A stretch of 64,000 bases of DNA. Source: Candidatus Methanoperedens sp. (lineage in GTDB: Archaea > Halobacteriota > Methanosarcinia > Methanosarcinales > Methanoperedenaceae). The notes beneath the pieces were generated by a model, which did no database searches, was not told the DNA's origin, and saw only the letters and a program-made list of their open reading frames with translations. The position numbers and the translations under genes are program-made. Location of the stretch: NCBI GenBank assembly GCA_012026795.1, contig VEPM01000019.1, positions 1 through 64,000 of the forward strand, given 5' to 3'. Shown here piece after piece: positions 16,017-25,707 of the stretch (positions within the stretch are counted from its first letter, which is position 1; each line of letters begins with the position of its first letter).

Positions 16017-17615
16017 ATGCCTGTTATTACATTATATTATGATGACCTGGAAGAACTATCGGGCCTTGATAAGGATACGGTTATTAAACGCATTCCCATG
16101 ATGGGATGCGATATTGAACGAATAGAGGACGACCATGTTGATATCGAGTTCTTCCCCAACAGGCCTGATCTTTATAGCACTGAAGGCGTAGCCAGGGCGA
16201 TCAAAGGATTCCTGGATATTGAAACGGGTCTTCGGGAATTCAATGTAAGTTCTTCGGGGATAACAATCACAAAAGACAATGAGATCAAAAATATCCGCCC
16301 GTATCTTGCCTGCGCCGTAGTCAGGGGGATGCGGTTCAATTCACGAAGCATAGAATCCCTTATGGCGCTCCAGGAATCATTGCACTGGGCTGTAGGCAGG
16401 AACAGGAAAAAAGTGTCCATTGGTGTACATGATATGGGAAAGTTGACGCCGCCTTTTAAGTACATCGCACAGGACCCGGAGTTCAAATTTACGCCGCTTG
16501 ATTTCACTGAAGCCTTATCGATGCGTGATATTCTTGAAAAACATCCCAAAGGCATCAAATTTGCAAATCTTCTTGAAAAATTCGAAAAATTTCCACTTAT
16601 TCTTGACTCGAACAATAATGTTCTCTCATTCCCGCCCATAATAAACGGAGAACTTACAAAAGTCACCCAGGGGACGACTGATCTTTTTATCGAGGTCACA
16701 GGTCTTGATCCTGCCGTATCAATTGCATTAAATATCGTTGTTGCTTCACTTGCAGAACGCGGCGGAATGATCGAATCAGTCCTGGTCGATGGGGAAATAG
16801 AGACGCCGGATATATCCCCGGGAATAATGGAACTTAAAAGTAATGAAGTAGCGGAACTTCTTGGATTTAAGCTTACTAATGAAGAAATTATCACCAGCCT
16901 GAAAAAGATACGGTACGGGGCGCAAATTTCAGGGAATTCAATTAGAGTATCAGTCCCGGCTTACCGCTCGGATATACTTCATAACTGCGATCTCATAGAA
17001 GATATCGCTATAGCATACGGTTTTGATAAGATAAAACCGGAGCTTCCATCAACTTCCACGACAGGCAGGTCACACCAGATATCAAAATCAAGAGATATGC
17101 TAAATGAAATAATGACCGGTCTTGGCTACCTGCAAGTAATGCCTTTCACCCTCACAAACGAAAGAATGCAATTCGATATGATGCGAAGGGAAAAAGCAAA
17201 GGGTATAACACATATTCTTTATCCCATAAGCGAAGACCATACGATCGTTCGCCCGGCGATATTGCCAAACCTTCTTGAGATACTTTCGATCAATAAGCAC
17301 AGGGAGCTGCCGCAGCGAATTTATGAAGCCGGGGAAGTTGTTCTTGATTGCAGGACTTACCAGCGTCTTGGATGCGTTGCGATACACCCGCAGGCTAACT
17401 TTACGGAGATCCAGGCGATCGTTGACGCCGTTTTGAGGGAAAGACGGATAGGATACACGGTCGCAGAGTCGCACGATCCCGCATTCATTGAGGGAAGGTG
17501 CGCTGATGTCCTGATTAATAATGAAAAGGCCGGGGTATTCGGTGAGATCCATCCTGAGGTTATCTCAAACTTTGGGCTTGAGCATCCGATTATCGGATTT
17601 GAATTGAAAATATGA
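16017..17615 (+). CDS. pheT: Phenylalanyl-tRNA synthetase beta subunit, archaeal type
   Basis: 532 residues, typical of the archaeal/eukaryotic short PheT that lacks the bacterial N-terminal EMAP domain. With PheS it charges tRNA-Phe. Visible parts: the B1 region with DIEFFPNRPDLYSTEGVARA, the B3/B4 editing region NSRSIESLMALQESLHWAVGRNRKKVSIGVHD, the B5 domain (about residues 270-350), and the C-terminal catalytic-like fold ending in EIHPEVISNFGLEHPIIGFEL. pheS is not in the window. The last 51 bases overlap the convergent P-type ATPase gene. Confidence 0.94.
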   Translation: MPVITLYYDDLEELSGLDKDTVIKRIPMMGCDIERIEDDHVDIEFFPNRPDLYSTEGVARAIKGFLDIETGLREFNVSSSGITITKDNEIKNIRPYLACAVVRGMRFNSRSIESLMALQESLHWAVGRNRKKVSIGVHDMGKLTPPFKYIAQDPEFKFTPLDFTEALSMRDILEKHPKGIKFANLLEKFEKFPLILDSNNNVLSFPPIINGELTKVTQGTTDLFIEVTGLDPAVSIALNIVVASLAERGGMIESVLVDGEIETPDISPGIMELKSNEVAELLGFKLTNEEIITSLKKIRYGAQISGNSIRVSVPAYRSDILHNCDLIEDIAIAYGFDKIKPELPSTSTTGRSHQISKSRDMLNEIMTGLGYLQVMPFTLTNERMQFDMMRREKAKGITHILYPISEDHTIVRPAILPNLLEILSINKHRELPQRIYEAGEVVLDCRTYQRLGCVAIHPQANFTEIQAIVDAVLRERRIGYTVAESHDPAFIEGRCADVLINNEKAGVFGEIHPEVISNFGLEHPIIGFELKI

Positions 17616-20228
17616 TTCAATGGACTTTGCTGCTTCCACAAAAATCAGCGTGGTGGATGCAAGAATAAGGATTATACCCCAATCAGTAATGCCAAGAGGT
17701 ATCGTGTTAAAAGGACCATTCAGGGACGGAGTATAAATAACCAGAAGCTGCAACAGGATCGTACTTGCAACAGCATAAATAAGCGTCCTGTTTGATAAAA
17801 GACCTATACTGAAAACACTGAGCCGCTCAGAGCGCCAGTTGAATGCATTGAACATCATTGAGATGACGATCAAAGTAAAAACCATTGTCTGTGCTTTCAC
17901 AATTCCGGAATTATCAAGAGTCCACTTGAAAATAAAGAGTGCTTGCATTGCTATCAAAGCTCCAACTCCAGAGCTGTAAAGGATCACTCTTTTTGTAATT
18001 ATCCCTTCATCCTGCTTCCTGGGAGGCTGCCTCATCAGCCCGATATCAGGATGTTCAACTGAAAGCGCCATGGGTGGAAGACCGTCGGTGATCAGGTTTA
18101 TCCAGAGTATCTGGATAGCAATAAGCGGCATTGTTTGCCATGAAAGCATCGCAGTAAGTACAATAAGCACTTCCCCGATATGACATCCAAGCCCGTACAG
18201 TACAAAATTCTTGATGTTTTTGTATATATTTCTTCCTTCCTCAACCGCAGCTACAATGGATGCAAAATTGTCATCCGTAAGGATCATATCTGATGCATCC
18301 CTGCTGACCGCAGTTCCGGTTATCCCCATAGATATCCCAATATCCGCAGCCTTAAGGGCCGGCGCATCGTTTACACCATCACCTGTCATTGCCACAACAT
18401 GCCCTTTCTTTTTTAATGCATCAATTATTCGCATTTTATGTGCGGGTGAAACTCTTGCATATACGGAAACTTTTTCAACAATATTATCAAGTTCTTTATC
18501 ATCCAGGTTATCAAGTTTCACACCTGTCAGCACCATTTCCCCTTCTTCGAGCAGTCCTAAGTCCTTTGCAATAGCAGAGCCTGTGATTTCATGATCACCT
18601 GTTATCATGACGGTCTTTATCCCGGCCTTTTTGCATGTTGCAATTGCCTCTTTTACCTCTTCCCTTGGCGGATCGATCATACCTGCAAGCCCTGCAAAAA
18701 TCATATCTTTCTCAGTGTCATTGTTAACCGGGTGGTTCTCTAAATGTTTGTATGAAAAAGCCATTACTCGAAGCGCCTTTTTCGCCATTATTTTGACGGT
18801 ATCGTAAATCTTTTCTTTCCCTGCACTGTCAAGATCAACAACAGAGCCGTTATGATAAATGCGGGTGCATGAATCCAGTATTATTTCAGGTGCGCCTTTT
18901 GAATATGCATACAGCCCATCAGGTGTTTCACATATCGTTGTCATCATTTTGCGCTCTGATGAAAATGGGATCTCATCTTTGCGCCGAAATGTTTTTTCAA
19001 TGTCCTGTTTGCGTATCCCGGCCTTTACAGCTGCAACAGCAAGTGCTCCTTCTGTGGGATCGCCTTTTATATGCCATACCGAATTTTCATTAATAAGCTC
19101 AGAATCGTTGCACAGGGCGCTTATCAGGAGCAATATTTTAAGATCATTGTATTTTTCCGGATCAATTTTCCGGTTACCTTCAAGAAAATATCCCTCTGGT
19201 TCATAACCCGCACCTGTGACTTCAAGCATTCTGCCATCAACAAAAATATTTGTGACCGTCATTTCATCATGGGTTAGCGTTCCTGTTTTATCGGAGCATA
19301 TAACCGTAGTCGCACCCAGTGTTTCCACTGATGGCAGTTTCCTGATCAGGGCATGGCGTTTTACCATTCTTCGCACCCCCAGTGCAAGGCACACTGTAAC
19401 AACAGCAGGAAGAGCCTCAGGAACAGCAGCGACTGCCAGCGCAACGCCCCAGATGAACATTTCTATAGTTCCAAATCCACTTAAGATCCCGAGAATTGAT
19501 ACCACTGCAACAACAACAATGGTAATTATCCCGATCCATGTACCTAACCTGTCAAGTGCTTCCTGCAAAGGCGTTCTTTCTATTTCGATCTTCTCCAGCA
19601 TCCCTGCGATCCTGCCAAGTTCAGTTTGCATCCCGGTGGCAGTAACAACAGCTTTTCCCCTTCCGATTGAAACCGATGTTCCCATGTAAGCCATATTATT
19701 CCTATCAGCTACCGGGAGTTCTTCTTCTAATTTGTCTGCTTTTTTCCGGACAGGAACCGATTCTCCTGTAAGTGGTGCTTCATCCATTTCCAGATTGATA
19801 GCTTCAATGAGGCGGGAATCGGCAGGTACCCCGTCGCCCGTATGCAAAAAAATAATATCCCCGGGCACGATCTTTGCTGCGGGTATTATTGATTCCCTGC
19901 CGTCCCTTATTACCCGTGCTGTCGGGGCTGCCATCTGCTTTAATGCATCAATCGCATTTTGTGCCCTGTATTCCTGGAAAAAACCAAGGATACCTGAGAG
20001 TATGACTATCAGCAAAATTATTACAGAATCTGCGAGTTCACCCAGCAAAGCAGATATGGCCGCTGCTGCCAGCAATATAATAATAAGAAAACTCTTGAAC
20101 TGGGATAGCAGCATTTCAAGGTATGATACTTTTTTTTCTTGGATAATTTCATTTTGTCCGTATTTATCCAGGCGCGTTGCAGCATCCTGTTCTGTGAGTC
20201 CTGCAGTTGAGGTACCCAGTGATCCCAT
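17565..20228 (-). CDS. Cation-transporting P-type ATPase, Ca2+-type (P2)
   Basis: 887 residues with full P2-type architecture. It has an N-terminal cation ATPase domain, the actuator motif TGES, helix M4 with PEALPAVVT, the phosphorylation motif DKTGTLT, an ATP-binding KGAPE, the hinge TGDGVNDAPALK, and C-terminal helices M5-M10. Length and PEALP fit the PacL/PMCA-like calcium pumps of bacteria and archaea; another divalent or monovalent cation is not excluded. The ATG at 20228 is the first good start, since the frame upstream lacks an ATG. Its 3' end overlaps pheT. It is divergent from larB. Confidence 0.92.
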   Translation of the reverse strand: MGSLGTSTAGLTEQDAATRLDKYGQNEIIQEKKVSYLEMLLSQFKSFLIIILLAAAAISALLGELADSVIILLIVILSGILGFFQEYRAQNAIDALKQMAAPTARVIRDGRESIIPAAKIVPGDIIFLHTGDGVPADSRLIEAINLEMDEAPLTGESVPVRKKADKLEEELPVADRNNMAYMGTSVSIGRGKAVVTATGMQTELGRIAGMLEKIEIERTPLQEALDRLGTWIGIITIVVVAVVSILGILSGFGTIEMFIWGVALAVAAVPEALPAVVTVCLALGVRRMVKRHALIRKLPSVETLGATTVICSDKTGTLTHDEMTVTNIFVDGRMLEVTGAGYEPEGYFLEGNRKIDPEKYNDLKILLLISALCNDSELINENSVWHIKGDPTEGALAVAAVKAGIRKQDIEKTFRRKDEIPFSSERKMMTTICETPDGLYAYSKGAPEIILDSCTRIYHNGSVVDLDSAGKEKIYDTVKIMAKKALRVMAFSYKHLENHPVNNDTEKDMIFAGLAGMIDPPREEVKEAIATCKKAGIKTVMITGDHEITGSAIAKDLGLLEEGEMVLTGVKLDNLDDKELDNIVEKVSVYARVSPAHKMRIIDALKKKGHVVAMTGDGVNDAPALKAADIGISMGITGTAVSRDASDMILTDDNFASIVAAVEEGRNIYKNIKNFVLYGLGCHIGEVLIVLTAMLSWQTMPLIAIQILWINLITDGLPPMALSVEHPDIGLMRQPPRKQDEGIITKRVILYSSGVGALIAMQALFIFKWTLDNSGIVKAQTMVFTLIVISMMFNAFNWRSERLSVFSIGLLSNRTLIYAVASTILLQLLVIYTPSLNGPFNTIPLGITDWGIILILASTTLIFVEAAKSIESYFQFKSDNRMLKPKV

Positions 20229-20379
20229 AACCGATTTGATATCCTGTGCATAATATTTATTTAGCGTTAGGTCGGTAGACGTAAAATCCCCCTGATTTCA
20301 TGACTAAATGAGCGCATCAGATAATAAATTTTGATGTATGCAAAAAAATAAAGGATATGTCAGCATTATCCAGTGCATG

Positions 20380-21153
20380 GATATATCTGATATATTAAAA
20401 AAAGTGAAAAATAACGATTTAAGTCTTGATGAAGCAGAAAAGCAGCTTCGCATCATAAACTTCGAATTATTATCAGATATTGCAAAGGTGGATATTCACC
20501 GCGCCAAGAGAGTGGGTATTCCAGAAGCCATAATCGCTGATTGTAAGACCAGCGAAGATGTAGTTTCAATTGCACGGGTCCATTTAAAAAATGAAGGCCG
20601 TGCCATAATAACCCGTGCATGTGAGGATAATTATAATTCATTAAAATCATTAGCAAATGAAACGAATTCCAGGATCAGGTGGGAAAAACGTGCAAGAATC
20701 GTGATCATAGGAGAATCAATACCCGGAACAGAGGGAAGAATTGGTGTTATTTCTGCCGGTACTGCTGATATCCCTGTTGCAGAAGAGGCTAAAGTAATAG
20801 CAGAAGAAATGGGTTGTTCCGTAACTGCAATATATGATGTAGGTGTTGCAGGGATACACAGGCTTTTTCCTGAACTGGCAAAACTCGCAAGAGCTGGAGT
20901 GGATGCAGTGGTTGTTGCTGCTGGCCGCGAAGGAACACTTCCTGCAATAGTATCGGGCCTGGTTGACGTTCCGGTGATCGGGGTTCCTGTATCAACCGGG
21001 TATGGCGCAGGCGGAAAGGGTGATGCTGCGCTATTATCCATGCTCCAGTCCTGTTCTGTTCTTGCTGTAGTTAATATCGATGCGGGTTTTGTGGCCGGGG
21101 CTTTTGCAGCCAGGATCGCAAATCTGGCCGCCAAAAACCGAAAACAGGTATAA
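20380..21153 (+). CDS. larB: LarB-like pyridinium-3,5-biscarboxylic acid mononucleotide synthase family protein
   Basis: Protein of the PurE-like LarB family (COG1691). LarB carboxylates and hydrolyses nicotinic acid adenine dinucleotide in the synthesis of the nickel-pincer cofactor. The C-terminal PurE-like domain shows ISAGTADIPVAEEA, DVGVAGIHRL, VVVAAGREGTLPAIV, and GVPVSTGYGAGGKGDAALLSML. The frame is open from an ATG at 20338, but MDISDILKKV at 20380 matches the usual N-terminus and better fits the TATA-like stretch at 20320-20331. larC and larE are not in the window, so the nickel-pincer pathway here is inferred. Confidence 0.85.
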   Translation, partial: DISDILKKVKNNDLSLDEAEKQLRIINFELLSDIAKVDIHRAKRVGIPEAIIADCKTSEDVVSIARVHLKNEGRAIITRACEDNYNSLKSLANETNSRIRWEKRARIVIIGESIPGTEGRIGVISAGTADIPVAEEAKVIAEEMGCSVTAIYDVGVAGIHRLFPELAKLARAGVDAVVVAAGREGTLPAIVSGLVDVPVIGVPVSTGYGAGGKGDAALLSMLQSCSVLAVVNIDAGFVAGAFAARIANLAAKNRKQV

Positions 21154-21188
21154 ACAAATATATAGTATAAAGAACTATCTTAAAGTCT

Positions 21189-21626
21189 ATGGAATTAGAC
21201 GTCGGCTGGCTGATGATAATTATCGGCCTGGGGCTTCTTATAGTTGAAGCAGCACAACCGGGTTTTTTTGTGGCTGTTCCGGGAACAACGCTAATAGTAC
21301 TCGGCGTAGTCACTCTTTTAATTCCAGAGGTAGCACAGGATTATGCTCCTGCCATAATAGTTATAACTGCGCTGGTTTCCAGTATCATAACGATCACCTT
21401 TTACAGAAAAATAGCGCCGGGACAGAAACCGCAGACAACAAGTATGGATATCCTGGCAGGAAAGAAGGGAGTAGTCGTGAAAACAGTCCATCCCGGATCA
21501 ATTTCAGGAAAAATCGAGATCGGAAACCAGATATGGAGCGCAACTTCAGATAGCGTAATTGAAACAGGAACGAAAGTAATTGTCATAAACTCAGAAGGAG
21601 TTCATGTAAGAGTAAAAGAAGAGTAG
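21189..21626 (+). CDS. NfeD-like membrane protein
   Basis: 145 residues with two to three hydrophobic helices in the first 75 residues (MIIIGLGLLIVEAAQPGFFVAVPG is the usual NfeD start) and a C-terminal OB-fold (about 80-145, ending VRVKEE). NfeD proteins pair with stomatin/prohibitin-like SPFH proteins in membrane microdomains. The SPFH gene follows 26 bp downstream, which confirms the pairing. A TATA-like 'aaatatatag' lies around 21155. Confidence 0.85.
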   Translation: MELDVGWLMIIIGLGLLIVEAAQPGFFVAVPGTTLIVLGVVTLLIPEVAQDYAPAIIVITALVSSIITITFYRKIAPGQKPQTTSMDILAGKKGVVVKTVHPGSISGKIEIGNQIWSATSDSVIETGTKVIVINSEGVHVRVKEE

Positions 21627-21652
21627 AGGAAAAGTAAAGGAGGAGATTAAAA

Positions 21653-22759
21653 GTGGCATATGAAATGTTTATCGCGATATTTATCGCAGTAGCAATATTG
21701 ATACTATTTATTTCAGGGGTTGCGATTATACAGCCTTATGAACAGGCGTTATGGGTAGTTCTGGGACAGTACAAGAAACGGTTAAATCCCGGTTTTAACT
21801 GGGTGTTTCCACTGATAAGCGATGTCATAAGGCTTGACCTGAGGACCCAGGTCCTTGATGTGCCGCGACAGGAAGTCATCACCAAGGATAACTCGCCCAC
21901 CAACGTTGACGCAATTGTTTATATAAGGGTAATAGATCCTGAAAAAGCATATTTTGAAGTAGTCAATTATCATGTTGCTGTAGTATCACTTGCGCAGACT
22001 ACTCTTCGAAGCGTAGTGGGTGACATGGAACTTGATGAGATCCTTTATAATCGTGATTTTATTAATACAAAACTCCGTGATATTCTTGACCATTCCACCG
22101 ATGCATGGGGTGTTAAAGTAGAAGCTGTAGAGATACGGGAAGTCGATCCTGTCGGCACGGTAAAAGGTGCTATGGAAGAACAGACATCTGCTGAAAGGAA
22201 GCGAAGAGCGGCCATTTTACTTGCAGACGGACAGAAGAAAGCCGCGATCCTCCAGGCAGAAGGCTCCAAGCAGGCAAATATCTTGAATGCCGAAGGTGTG
22301 AGGCAGTCAAAGATACTCGAAGCTGAAGGTGAAAGGGTTTCACAGATATTGAGGGCACAGGGAGAAGCACAGGGACTGAGGATACTTTCAGTTGGCGCAG
22401 TGCCTCTTGATAAGAAAGCCCTGACCGTTCTGACTATGGATATGATGAAAAATGTGGCAAACGGCCAGGCTACAAAGATAATCTTCCCGATGGAGGTCTC
22501 AAAGATGATTGACCAGGCTGCAAAATACCTTGGAGCTTCCGAGAAGATCCAGGAAATCGGATCACCGATGGATACGGAAAAGATCGTTGGTACGGCAGAT
22601 GAAGTGCTTGGAAGGATACCAAGGCCTGAGGAGCTCAGGCAAGAGCTACAGAGCATTGAGAAGGAGATGGCCCGCGAAACTGAAGAGAGTCTGAAACAGG
22701 CAGAGAAGATCAAAAGCTCTGATGTGCCTGAGGCTCCAAAGAAGAAAAAACAAGAATAA
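21653..22759 (+). CDS. SPFH/stomatin-like membrane protein
   Basis: 368 residues from a GTG at 21653 preceded by an aaaggagga Shine-Dalgarno. One N-terminal helix (about 4-26) precedes the SPFH domain (IIQPYEQALWVVLGQYKKRLNPGFNWV, RLDLRTQVLDVPRQEV, DNSPTNVDAIVYIRV). A long Ala/Glu-rich coiled coil (about 180-245) has repeated A-E-G units (LQAEGSKQANILNAEG). The C-terminal tail is charged and lysine-rich. Members oligomerise as membrane scaffolds and often associate with NfeD and proteases. It is in an operon with the NfeD-like gene. Confidence 0.92.
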   Translation: MAYEMFIAIFIAVAILILFISGVAIIQPYEQALWVVLGQYKKRLNPGFNWVFPLISDVIRLDLRTQVLDVPRQEVITKDNSPTNVDAIVYIRVIDPEKAYFEVVNYHVAVVSLAQTTLRSVVGDMELDEILYNRDFINTKLRDILDHSTDAWGVKVEAVEIREVDPVGTVKGAMEEQTSAERKRRAAILLADGQKKAAILQAEGSKQANILNAEGVRQSKILEAEGERVSQILRAQGEAQGLRILSVGAVPLDKKALTVLTMDMMKNVANGQATKIIFPMEVSKMIDQAAKYLGASEKIQEIGSPMDTEKIVGTADEVLGRIPRPEELRQELQSIEKEMARETEESLKQAEKIKSSDVPEAPKKKKQE

Positions 22760-22765
22760 AACCGA

Positions 22766-23197
22766 ATGGATTTCGACATCAGGAAGGCAATACAGGCAGA
22801 TTTGAAGGATATCAAAACCATCCTTTCTTTCTATTATCTTGATACGGAAAATGTAGAAAAAAACCTGCCTGAATTCATAGTTGCACAAACGAATGATAAG
22901 ATAATAGGCTGCGCATGTCTTGATCCGGGGGATATCGTGGAATTGCGCTCCATTGCGATACTTCCATCTTACCGAAACAAGGGTGTGGGTTCAAAACTTG
23001 TGGATACAATATTACAACGTGCGCAGGGTTTGACAGATACAATCTATCTTCGTACCACATCACCTGTTTTTTTTGAAAAGAAAGGATTTACAAAGCTTCA
23101 AAATAACGAGAAAAAAGTCATCTGGAAAGATTGCGCGCAGTGTGATAAGTATGATATTTGCAGGCAAACCGCCATGAAAAGCGAAAAGAAATATTAA
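22766..23197 (+). CDS. GNAT-family N-acetyltransferase
   Basis: 143 residues. The acetyl-CoA-binding motif A is AILPSYRNKGVGSKLVDTIL, preceded by VELRSI, and the C-terminal beta strand has VFFEKKGFTKL. It resembles the ArgA-like GNATs (N-acetylglutamate synthase group) in size and motif spacing. An unusual C-terminal cysteine cluster, CAQCDKYDIC, could bind a metal. The gene starts 6 bp after the stomatin-like gene, so it is likely cotranscribed. The substrate is not provable. Confidence 0.8.
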   Translation: MDFDIRKAIQADLKDIKTILSFYYLDTENVEKNLPEFIVAQTNDKIIGCACLDPGDIVELRSIAILPSYRNKGVGSKLVDTILQRAQGLTDTIYLRTTSPVFFEKKGFTKLQNNEKKVIWKDCAQCDKYDICRQTAMKSEKKY

Positions 23198-23256
23198 TGT
23201 AAAAGCCATTAAATACAAAGAGCCTAATGTAGGAACATCATTTTCGGAGGATTTCA

Positions 23257-24486
23257 TTGCAACCTGTTGTAAATATTGGCATCGTAGGACATGTTGACCA
23301 CGGCAAGACAACTCTTGTCAAGGCACTTTCAGGTGTCTGGACTGACCGGCATAGCGAAGAGATTAAACGAGGCATTTCAATCCGGCTTGGTTATGCGGAT
23401 ATCGTATTAAGGAAATGTCCTGAATGCCCTGAGCCTCAAAGTTTTACTGTCAAAGAAGTATGTGAGATATGCGGTGCAAAAACAAATGTACTTCGCTCAA
23501 TATCATTTGTGGATTCCCCCGGTCATGAAACATTGATGGCGACAATGTTATCAGGCGCAGCTCTTATGGACGGCGCGCTTCTTGTTATTGCGGCAAATGA
23601 AACTTGTCCCCAGCCGCAGACAAAAGAGCATCTAATGGCATTGAATATCCTCGGGATAAAAAACATTATTATTATCCAGAACAAGATCGACATTGTCCCG
23701 CGCGAGAAAGTGCTTGAAAATTACAACCAGATAAAGGCTTTCGTGAAAGGTACGGTTGCGGAAAATGCACCGATCATACCGGTTTCTGCCCAGCAGAATG
23801 CAAATATCGACCTGGTCATTGAAGCCATTGAAAAATATATTCCTACCCCGGAACATGACCTTAAAAAATCACCTTTAATGTTCGTTGCACGTTCATTCGA
23901 CATAAACAGGCCTGGGACCCATCCTGAAAATCTAAAAGGAGGCGCTATCGGCGGTTCTTTGAATAGCGGTATTTTCAGGCCAGGTGATGAAATAGAAATG
24001 AGACCAGGCAGGAAAGTTGAAACGGGCGGAACTGTCAAATGGGTTCCGATAAAAACTGTTATCACAACCATCCATGCAGGAAATGATGAGATGGAAGAAG
24101 CAAGGCCAGGAGGACTCATAGGGATTGGCACTAAACTTGATCCCTCGATAACAAAAAGCGATGCACTTGTGGGGCAGGTCGCAGGCATACCGGGAAAATT
24201 GCCTCCGACTATAGAAGGCTTTGTAATGGAAACAAAACTTCTTGAAAGGGTGGTCGGGGTAAGTGATGAATCCACAGTTGAACCAATACGTTCAAATGAA
24301 CCTTTAATGCTGAATATAGGAACAGCGACGACAATTGGCGTAGTCACAAGCGCAAGGTCTATGGATGCGGAAGTCAGGCTCAAAAGGCCAATTTGCGCAG
24401 ATAAAGGTTCCCATATCGCGATCAGCAGGCGTGTAGGCGCGCGCTGGAGGCTTATCGGTTCAGGTATTTTGAAAGAATATAAATGA
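23257..24486 (+). CDS. Translation initiation factor 2 subunit gamma (aIF2-gamma)
   Basis: 409-residue GTPase of the aIF2 complex, which delivers Met-tRNAi to the small ribosomal subunit. G1 [12 protein letters not shown]3 DSPGHE, G4 NKID, G5 SAQQ, and a zinc-knuckle insertion CPECPEP...CEICG are all present, followed by two beta-barrel domains ([14 protein letters not shown] onward). The start is a TTG at 23257 with a strong GGAGG six bases upstream. It is the first gene of a + strand information-processing operon. Confidence 0.96.
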   Translation: MQPVVNIGIVGHVDHGKTTLVKALSGVWTDRHSEEIKRGISIRLGYADIVLRKCPECPEPQSFTVKEVCEICGAKTNVLRSISFVDSPGHETLMATMLSGAALMDGALLVIAANETCPQPQTKEHLMALNILGIKNIIIIQNKIDIVPREKVLENYNQIKAFVKGTVAENAPIIPVSAQQNANIDLVIEAIEKYIPTPEHDLKKSPLMFVARSFDINRPGTHPENLKGGAIGGSLNSGIFRPGDEIEMRPGRKVETGGTVKWVPIKTVITTIHAGNDEMEEARPGGLIGIGTKLDPSITKSDALVGQVAGIPGKLPPTIEGFVMETKLLERVVGVSDESTVEPIRSNEPLMLNIGTATTIGVVTSARSMDAEVRLKRPICADKGSHIAISRRVGARWRLIGSGILKEYK

Positions 24487-24851
24487 GATCAAAAGTGATC
24501 ATAGATACAAATGGTTTGATGATCCCGGGACAATTCGGGATAGATATATTTTCCGAATTGCAGCAATTGGGTTTTTTTTCATATATTGTTCCAGGCGCTT
24601 CCGTAAAGGAGCTTGAAAAGATTGTGTTGACCGGCCGCGGCAGGGACAGGACTGCTGCCAAAATAGCATTATCTTTATTGGACAGGTGTACCATAATTGA
24701 CAGGAACGGATATGCAGATGATATTATAATAGACCTGGCAGTTGATATGGACGCGGCAGTTCTTACCAATGATACCGAATTAAAGAAAAGATTATGTAGT
24801 AAGGGAGTTACTAATGTGTATCTTCGAGATAGAACTCGTTTAAGTATATAA
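24483..24851 (+). CDS. PIN-domain nuclease-like protein (Fcf1-like)
   Basis: 122 residues. It overlaps aIF2g by an ATGA. PIN-domain acidic residues are visible in VIIDTNGLM near the N-terminus, [11 protein letters not shown], and [19 protein letters not shown] near the C-terminus. Archaeal proteins of this type next to aIF2g are thought to act in rRNA processing, like eukaryotic Fcf1/Utp24. The absence of an antitoxin partner argues against VapC. The catalytic role is inferred from family. Confidence 0.83.
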   Translation: MRSKVIIDTNGLMIPGQFGIDIFSELQQLGFFSYIVPGASVKELEKIVLTGRGRDRTAAKIALSLLDRCTIIDRNGYADDIIIDLAVDMDAAVLTNDTELKKRLCSKGVTNVYLRDRTRLSI

Positions 24852-24872
24852 TACCTTTTTAAGAGGATTTAG

Positions 24873-25517
24873 ATGTATAAGAAAATGAGATTAGCAGATA
24901 CGGTGAGGATTGCACCAGAACTACTTGGCGAACCGGTTGAGCAGGCAGTAAAAATCGCTTTGCGGGAAAAACTTGAAGGACTTGTTGACAAGAGGATGGG
25001 TGCGATAGTTGCGGTCAAGGATATTATTGAAGTTGGAGAAGGACATATACTTGCAGGGGATGGAGGAGTATATTATGATGCGGTTTTTGACGCATTGACC
25101 TTCATGCCTGAACTCCAGGAGATCATTGAAGGCAGCGTAGTTGAAGTAGTCCAGTTCGGGGTATTTGTAGGAATCGGTCCTCTTGACGGCCTCGTGCATG
25201 TAAGCCAGCTGACTGATGAATTCGTTACTTATGATGAGAAAAATTCCCGCCTGATAACAAAGGAATCCGGCCGTTCTGTCACAGAGGGAGACCGCATACG
25301 AGCAAGGATAATCGCTGTTAGCCTGAATGAGCGTGAACCCAGGGACAGCAAGATCGGCCTCACCATGCGCCAGCATGCCCTTGGCAAAATGGACTGGATA
25401 GAAGAAGCCCGAAAACCAAGGGATGAAACCGAAGATAAAGGAAAGCCTAAGAAGAAGAAAAAAGAAGACTCGCCAAAGCCCGAAAAGCAGGATGAATCAA
25501 AACCCGAAGGAGCATAA
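24873..25517 (+). CDS. rpoE1: DNA-directed RNA polymerase subunit E' (Rpo7)
   Basis: 214 residues. The N-terminal RNP-like domain (MYKKMRLADTVRIAPELLG) and a central S1 domain (EGSVVEVVQFGVFVGIGPLDGLVHVSQ, residues about 85-170) match archaeal Rpo7, which forms the polymerase stalk with Rpo4. The C-terminus is extended by about 30 residues rich in Lys, Glu and Pro, longer than usual. It lies in an operon between the PIN gene and rpoE2. Confidence 0.95.
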   Translation: MYKKMRLADTVRIAPELLGEPVEQAVKIALREKLEGLVDKRMGAIVAVKDIIEVGEGHILAGDGGVYYDAVFDALTFMPELQEIIEGSVVEVVQFGVFVGIGPLDGLVHVSQLTDEFVTYDEKNSRLITKESGRSVTEGDRIRARIIAVSLNEREPRDSKIGLTMRQHALGKMDWIEEARKPRDETEDKGKPKKKKKEDSPKPEKQDESKPEGA

Positions 25518-25706
25518 ATGCCGGATAATGTTTGCAGGGAATGCCACAGGATAGTGAAAAAAAGCCAGGTCTGCTCATATTGCAATTCAACGGCTCTTAC
25601 CAGCGATTGGAGCGGTTATGTAGTAATAATTGACCCCGAAAAATCACAAATTGCAAAAAGACTCGGAGTCAAATTACCCGGTGAATATGCGTTGAAGGTC
25701 AGATAA
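25518..25706 (+). CDS. spt4: Transcription elongation factor Spt4 / RpoE''
   Basis: 62 residues, full length for archaeal Spt4. A four-cysteine zinc finger (CRECH, then CSYC) is followed by WSGYVVIIDPEKSQIAKRLG and the C-terminal PGEYALKVR. It partners Spt5/NusG on RNA polymerase. The ATG directly abuts the rpoE1 stop. The CRECH string is a zinc motif, not a haem site: the protein has no signal peptide. Confidence 0.93.
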   Translation: MPDNVCRECHRIVKKSQVCSYCNSTALTSDWSGYVVIIDPEKSQIAKRLGVKLPGEYALKVR

Positions 25707-25707
25707 C

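Noticed and set aside
25518-25706. CXXCH haem motif in a small protein
   Set aside because: CRECH belongs to the zinc finger of Spt4; no signal peptide.
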